NCBI RefSeq assembly: GCF_001314225.1
Contig: NZ_CP012697.1
Span: forward strand, 2,046,001 to 2,110,000
Source: Microbacterium sp. No. 7
Lineage (GTDB): Bacteria > Actinomycetota > Actinomycetes > Actinomycetales > Microbacteriaceae
Length of the DNA: 64,000 nt
Reading direction: 5' to 3'
Under the pieces are notes generated by a model. That model worked only from the letters and a program-made list of their open reading frames with translations, did not search any database and had not been told where the DNA came from. Of this stretch, positions 58,395-64,000 are shown one piece after another. How positions within the stretch are numbered: position 1 is the first letter of the stretch; every line of letters starts with the position of its first letter. A program made the position numbers and the translations under genes.

Positions 58395-59710
58395 CCATCG
58401 TCATCCGCGGCGCCAGGATCAACGGGGGAGAGGCCGCCGACGTCGTCGTCGAGAACGGCGTGATCGCCGAGGTCGGCAGCGGACTGAGCCGTGCCGGCGC
58501 ACGCGTCGTCGACGCCGACGGGCTCATCGCGCTCCCCGGGCTCGTCGACCTGCACACGCATCTGCGCGAGCCGGGGTTCGAGGCCTCCGAGACGATCCTC
58601 ACCGGCTCGCAGGCCGCTGCGGCCGGCGGGTTCACCACCGTCTTCGCGATGCCCAACACCCAGCCCGTCGCCGACACCGCCGGCGTCGTCGAGCAGGAGC
58701 TCGCGCTCGGCGAGGCGGCCGGCTACGTGCACGTGCAGCCGATCGGCGCCGTCACCGTGGGCCAGAAGGGCGAGCGCCTCGCCGAGCTGGGCGCCATGGC
58801 GACCTCGCGCGCCCGCGTGCGCGTGTTCAGCGACGACGGATCGTGCGTGTGGGATCCGCTCATCATGCGTCGCGCGCTCGAGTACGTGAAGGCGTTCGAC
58901 GGCGTCATCGCCCAGCACGCGCAGGACCCGCGCCTCACGCAGGGCGCCCAGATGAACGAGGGCACGGTCTCCGCCGAGCTCGGCCTGGCCGGCTGGCCCC
59001 GCGTCGCCGAGGAGTCGATCATCGCGCGCGACGTGCTGCTGGCCGAGCACGTCGGCTCGCGCCTGCACGTCTGCCACCTGTCGACCGCCGGCTCGGTCGA
59101 CATCATCCGCTGGGCCAAGAAGCGCGGCGTGAACGTCACCGCCGAGGTCACCCCGCACCACCTGCTGCTCACCGAGGAGCTTGTGCGCGGATACGACCCG
59201 CGGTACAAGGTCAACCCGCCGCTGCGCCGCGACGAGGACGTGCGGGCGGTGCGCGAAGGGCTCGCGGACGGCACGATCGACATCGTCGCGACCGACCACG
59301 CCCCGCACCCGGCCGAGACGAAGTCGTGCGAGTGGCAGGCCGCGTCGCACGGCATGGTGGGGCTCGAGTCCGCCCTGCGGGTCGTGCAGCAGGCGTGCGT
59401 CGACACGGGCATGCTCACCTGGGACGACGTCGCGCGGGTCATGTCCACGGCCCCCGCGCGCATCGGCCGCCTCGACGACGCCGGCACGCCCGTCGAGGCG
59501 GGCGCACCCGCCTCGCTCACGCTCTACGACCCGGCGCCCGCGCGCGCGTTCTCGGTCGACGACCTGCGCGGCCGCAGCCGCAACTCGCCCTACCTGGGCC
59601 AGGAGCTGCCGGGCGAGGTGCGCTGGACGATCTCGCGCGGCGTCGTGACCGTCGCCGACGCGCAGCTGCAGGACCTGACCGCATCCGGCGCCGAGGGGGC
59701 ACGCGCATGA
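58391..59710 (+). CDS. pyrC: Dihydroorotase, type I
   Basis: A 439-residue amidohydrolase closing carbamoyl aspartate to dihydroorotate. Metal ligands are in [49 protein letters not shown] and [12 protein letters not shown]. Length and motif spacing fit class I dihydroorotases. It overlaps pyrB and the PH-domain gene by 4 bp each, so translation is coupled. The active-site Lys position typical for a carboxylated Lys is replaced by another residue, as in some type I members; I did not resolve this. Confidence 0.95.
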   Translation: MTIVIRGARINGGEAADVVVENGVIAEVGSGLSRAGARVVDADGLIALPGLVDLHTHLREPGFEASETILTGSQAAAAGGFTTVFAMPNTQPVADTAGVVEQELALGEAAGYVHVQPIGAVTVGQKGERLAELGAMATSRARVRVFSDDGSCVWDPLIMRRALEYVKAFDGVIAQHAQDPRLTQGAQMNEGTVSAELGLAGWPRVAEESIIARDVLLAEHVGSRLHVCHLSTAGSVDIIRWAKKRGVNVTAEVTPHHLLLTEELVRGYDPRYKVNPPLRRDEDVRAVREGLADGTIDIVATDHAPHPAETKSCEWQAASHGMVGLESALRVVQQACVDTGMLTWDDVARVMSTAPARIGRLDDAGTPVEAGAPASLTLYDPAPARAFSVDDLRGRSRNSPYLGQELPGEVRWTISRGVVTVADAQLQDLTASGAEGARA

Positions 59711-60249
59711 CCCGCGAGATCGCCATCGGCATCATGATCGGCTTCGCCGTCGTGCTGCTGGCCCTCGGCCTGTGGGGCTGGCTGCGACGCGCGCGCCGCG
59801 ACAGCGGCATCGCCGTGCCCGTGGGCGAGGCGCCCGCGAACGCCGCGACGCGTACGGTCGTGTCGGGACTGTACGTCGCGACCACGCGGCACGCCGAGCC
59901 GCTCGAGCGGCTCTCGATCCGCGGCCTGACGTTCCGCTCGCGCGCCGACGTCACCGTCACCGACGCGGGCGTGGCCCTCGACCTCACCGGCCAGCCCCGC
60001 ATCTTCTTCGACCGCGAGCGCATCGCCGCGGTCGAGCAGGCCACCGTCGCGATCGACCGCGTCGTCGAGCGCGACGGCCTCGTGCGACTGAGCTGGCGCA
60101 CCGACGCCGGCGACGTCGTCGACAGCTACTTCCGGCCCCAGGAGAGCTCCGCGCGCGCCCTGACCGACGCGATCTCCGGCATCCTGACGCCGGCATCCCC
60201 TCCCTCGGCATCCGCCGATCCCTCCGACCTCGCGGAAAGCGACGCATGA
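59707..60249 (+). CDS. Membrane-anchored PH-like domain protein of the pyr operon
   Basis: A 180-residue protein. The N-terminal helix ([20 protein letters not shown]) is followed by a basic stop and a cytosolic bacterial PH-like beta domain ([60 protein letters not shown]), then an acidic tail. It has no catalytic motif. It lies between pyrC and carA with 4-bp overlaps on both sides, an arrangement common in actinobacteria, which hints at a role linked to the pyr enzymes or simply a conserved operon passenger. Confidence 0.7.
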   Translation: MTREIAIGIMIGFAVVLLALGLWGWLRRARRDSGIAVPVGEAPANAATRTVVSGLYVATTRHAEPLERLSIRGLTFRSRADVTVTDAGVALDLTGQPRIFFDRERIAAVEQATVAIDRVVERDGLVRLSWRTDAGDVVDSYFRPQESSARALTDAISGILTPASPPSASADPSDLAESDA

Positions 60250-61374
60250 TCCTCACGACAGACCCCGCCGTCCTGGTCCTCGAAGACGGCACCCGGCACA
60301 CCGGACGCGCCTACGGCGCGCGCGGGACGACCCTCGGCGAGGTCGTCTTCGCGACCGGCATGACGGGCTACCAGGAGACCCTGACCGACCCCTCGTACGC
60401 CGGCCAGATCGTGCTGCAGACCGCGCCGCACATCGGCAACACGGGAATGAACGGCGAAGACCCCGAGTCGCGTCGCGTCTGGGTCGCCGGCTACATCGTG
60501 CGCGACCCCTCGCGCGTCGTCTCCAACTGGCGCGCGGAGGAGTCGCTCGACGACGCGCTCGTGCGCGACGGCATCGTCGGCATCAGCGGCATCGACACGC
60601 GCGCGATCACCCGTGTGCTGCGCAGCGCCGGGTCGCTGCGCGGCGGCATCTTCTCGGGCGAGGCCGCGGCGCTGGATGCCGGGGAGCAGCTGCGCATCGT
60701 GCGCGACGCGCCGCCGATGGCGGGCCGGAACCTCTCGGCGCAGGTCTCCGTCGACGTCGCCAGCGTCACCCCCGCGCAGGGGGAGCGCCTCGGCAACCTC
60801 GCGGTGCTCGACCTGGGCGTCAAGCAGGCGACGATCGACAACCTCGCCGCGCGTGGCTTCGAGGTGCACGTGCTGCCCCAGGACGTCACGATCGACGACG
60901 TCCGCGCCATCGACCCCGTCGCCGTCTTCTACTCGAACGGCCCGGGCGACCCGGCCGCCAGCGACCGGCACGTCGCGCTGCTGCGCGCCGTGCTCGACGC
61001 GGGGCTGCCGTTCTTCGGCATCTGCTTCGGCAACCAGCTGCTCGGCCGCGCGCTCGGCTTCGGCACCTACAAGCTGCCGTTCGGCCACCGCGGCATCAAC
61101 CAGCCCGTGCTCGACAAGGCGACCGGACGCGTCGAGATCACGGCGCACAACCACGGCTTCGCCGTCGACGCGCCGCTCGAGGGCACCGTGGACAGCCCGA
61201 ACGGCTACGGCCGCGTCGAGGTCAGCCACATCGGCCTCAACGACAACGTCGTGGAGGGCCTGCGCGCCCTCGACATCCCCGCGTTCAGCGTGCAGTACCA
61301 CCCCGAGGCGGCCGCGGGCCCGCACGACGCCAACTACCTGTTCGATAGGTTTGCGGACCTGGTGAAGGAGAACC

Positions 61375-61382
<8 letters not shown>
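60246..61382 (+). CDS. carA: Carbamoyl-phosphate synthase small subunit
   Basis: A 378-residue glutaminase subunit. The N-terminal CarA domain has [20 protein letters not shown] and [18 protein letters not shown]. The class I glutamine amidotransferase domain has SNGPGDP, the nucleophile Cys in [15 protein letters not shown] (about residue 260), EITAHNHGF and the His-Glu pair in [13 protein letters not shown]. It supplies ammonia to CarB. Its 3' end carries AAGGAG for carB, and the two genes overlap by 8 bp. Confidence 0.96.

Positions 61383-64000
<2,618 letters not shown>

Noticed and set aside
59772..60240. An upstream in-frame extension of carA over the PH-domain gene.
   Set aside because: The carA homology starts at ATG 60246, which overlaps the preceding stop by 4 bp; the extension has no similarity and is the shifted frame of the PH-domain gene.

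Overview
The window is a very GC-rich chromosomal segment of an actinobacterium, most likely a Microbacteriaceae member (Microbacterium or a close relative). The evidence is the run smc-ftsY-ruvCAB-yajC-secDF-rel-rarA-rpsD-alaS-ruvX-mltG-aroECKB-aroQ-efp-nusB-pyrRBC-carAB, an LAATG-type wall-sorting protein, TANNNT -10 boxes placed 6-7 nt before start codons, and a Streptomyces-type mevalonate operon. I see no tRNA, rRNA, transposase, integrase, phage gene or CRISPR array, and no gene-free stretch longer than 300 bases.

Layout. (1) 1-5049: accessory single genes. These are a truncated ArsR regulator, a methyltransferase with a short leader ORF, a GyrI-like protein, a VOC protein, an ArsR/SRPBCC-SnoaL pair, a DUF1801 protein and two GNAT acetyltransferases. 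(2) 5130-14448: a self-contained uptake and catabolic locus. A minus-strand operon encodes a complete dipeptide-type ABC transporter, a cytosine-deaminase-like amidohydrolase and an Asp/Glu/hydantoin-racemase-fold enzyme. It is divergent from an ornithine-cyclodeaminase-family gene and a GntR/FCD regulator, and near-identical GGTATACC-type palindromes sit at both divergent promoters. (3) 14466-18663: a GNAT gene and a large secreted 5'-nucleotidase-type protein with a wall-sorting tail. (4) 18844-31737: core genome maintenance, secretion and stringent response. (5) 31724-36490: an AbiEi-like protein, DUF349, a small membrane protein, rarA and a siderophore-interacting protein. (6) 36539-45775: rpsD, alaS, ruvX, mltG and four shikimate genes. 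(7) 45892-47920: a membrane protein and a membrane-bound LuxR regulator lying between aroB and aroQ. (8) 47953-49420: aroQ, efp, nusB. (9) 49473-56816: a six-gene mevalonate operon, a strongly palindromic intergenic region and a divergent membrane protein. (10) 56828-64000: the pyrimidine operon with a PyrR-binding leader, cut by the window end inside carB.

How the parts work together. The shikimate genes cover four consecutive or branch steps to chorismate plus AroQ. The mevalonate operon covers every step from acetoacetyl-CoA to IPP and DMAPP. The pyr operon makes carbamoyl phosphate, carbamoyl aspartate and dihydroorotate. The most interesting uncharacterised unit is the GntR-controlled locus: it should import and process an unknown peptide-like or cyclic amide compound, and two of its three enzymes lack a residue that defines the activity of their family. 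The second is the palindromic promoter region that separates the mevalonate operon from the membrane protein at 56130.
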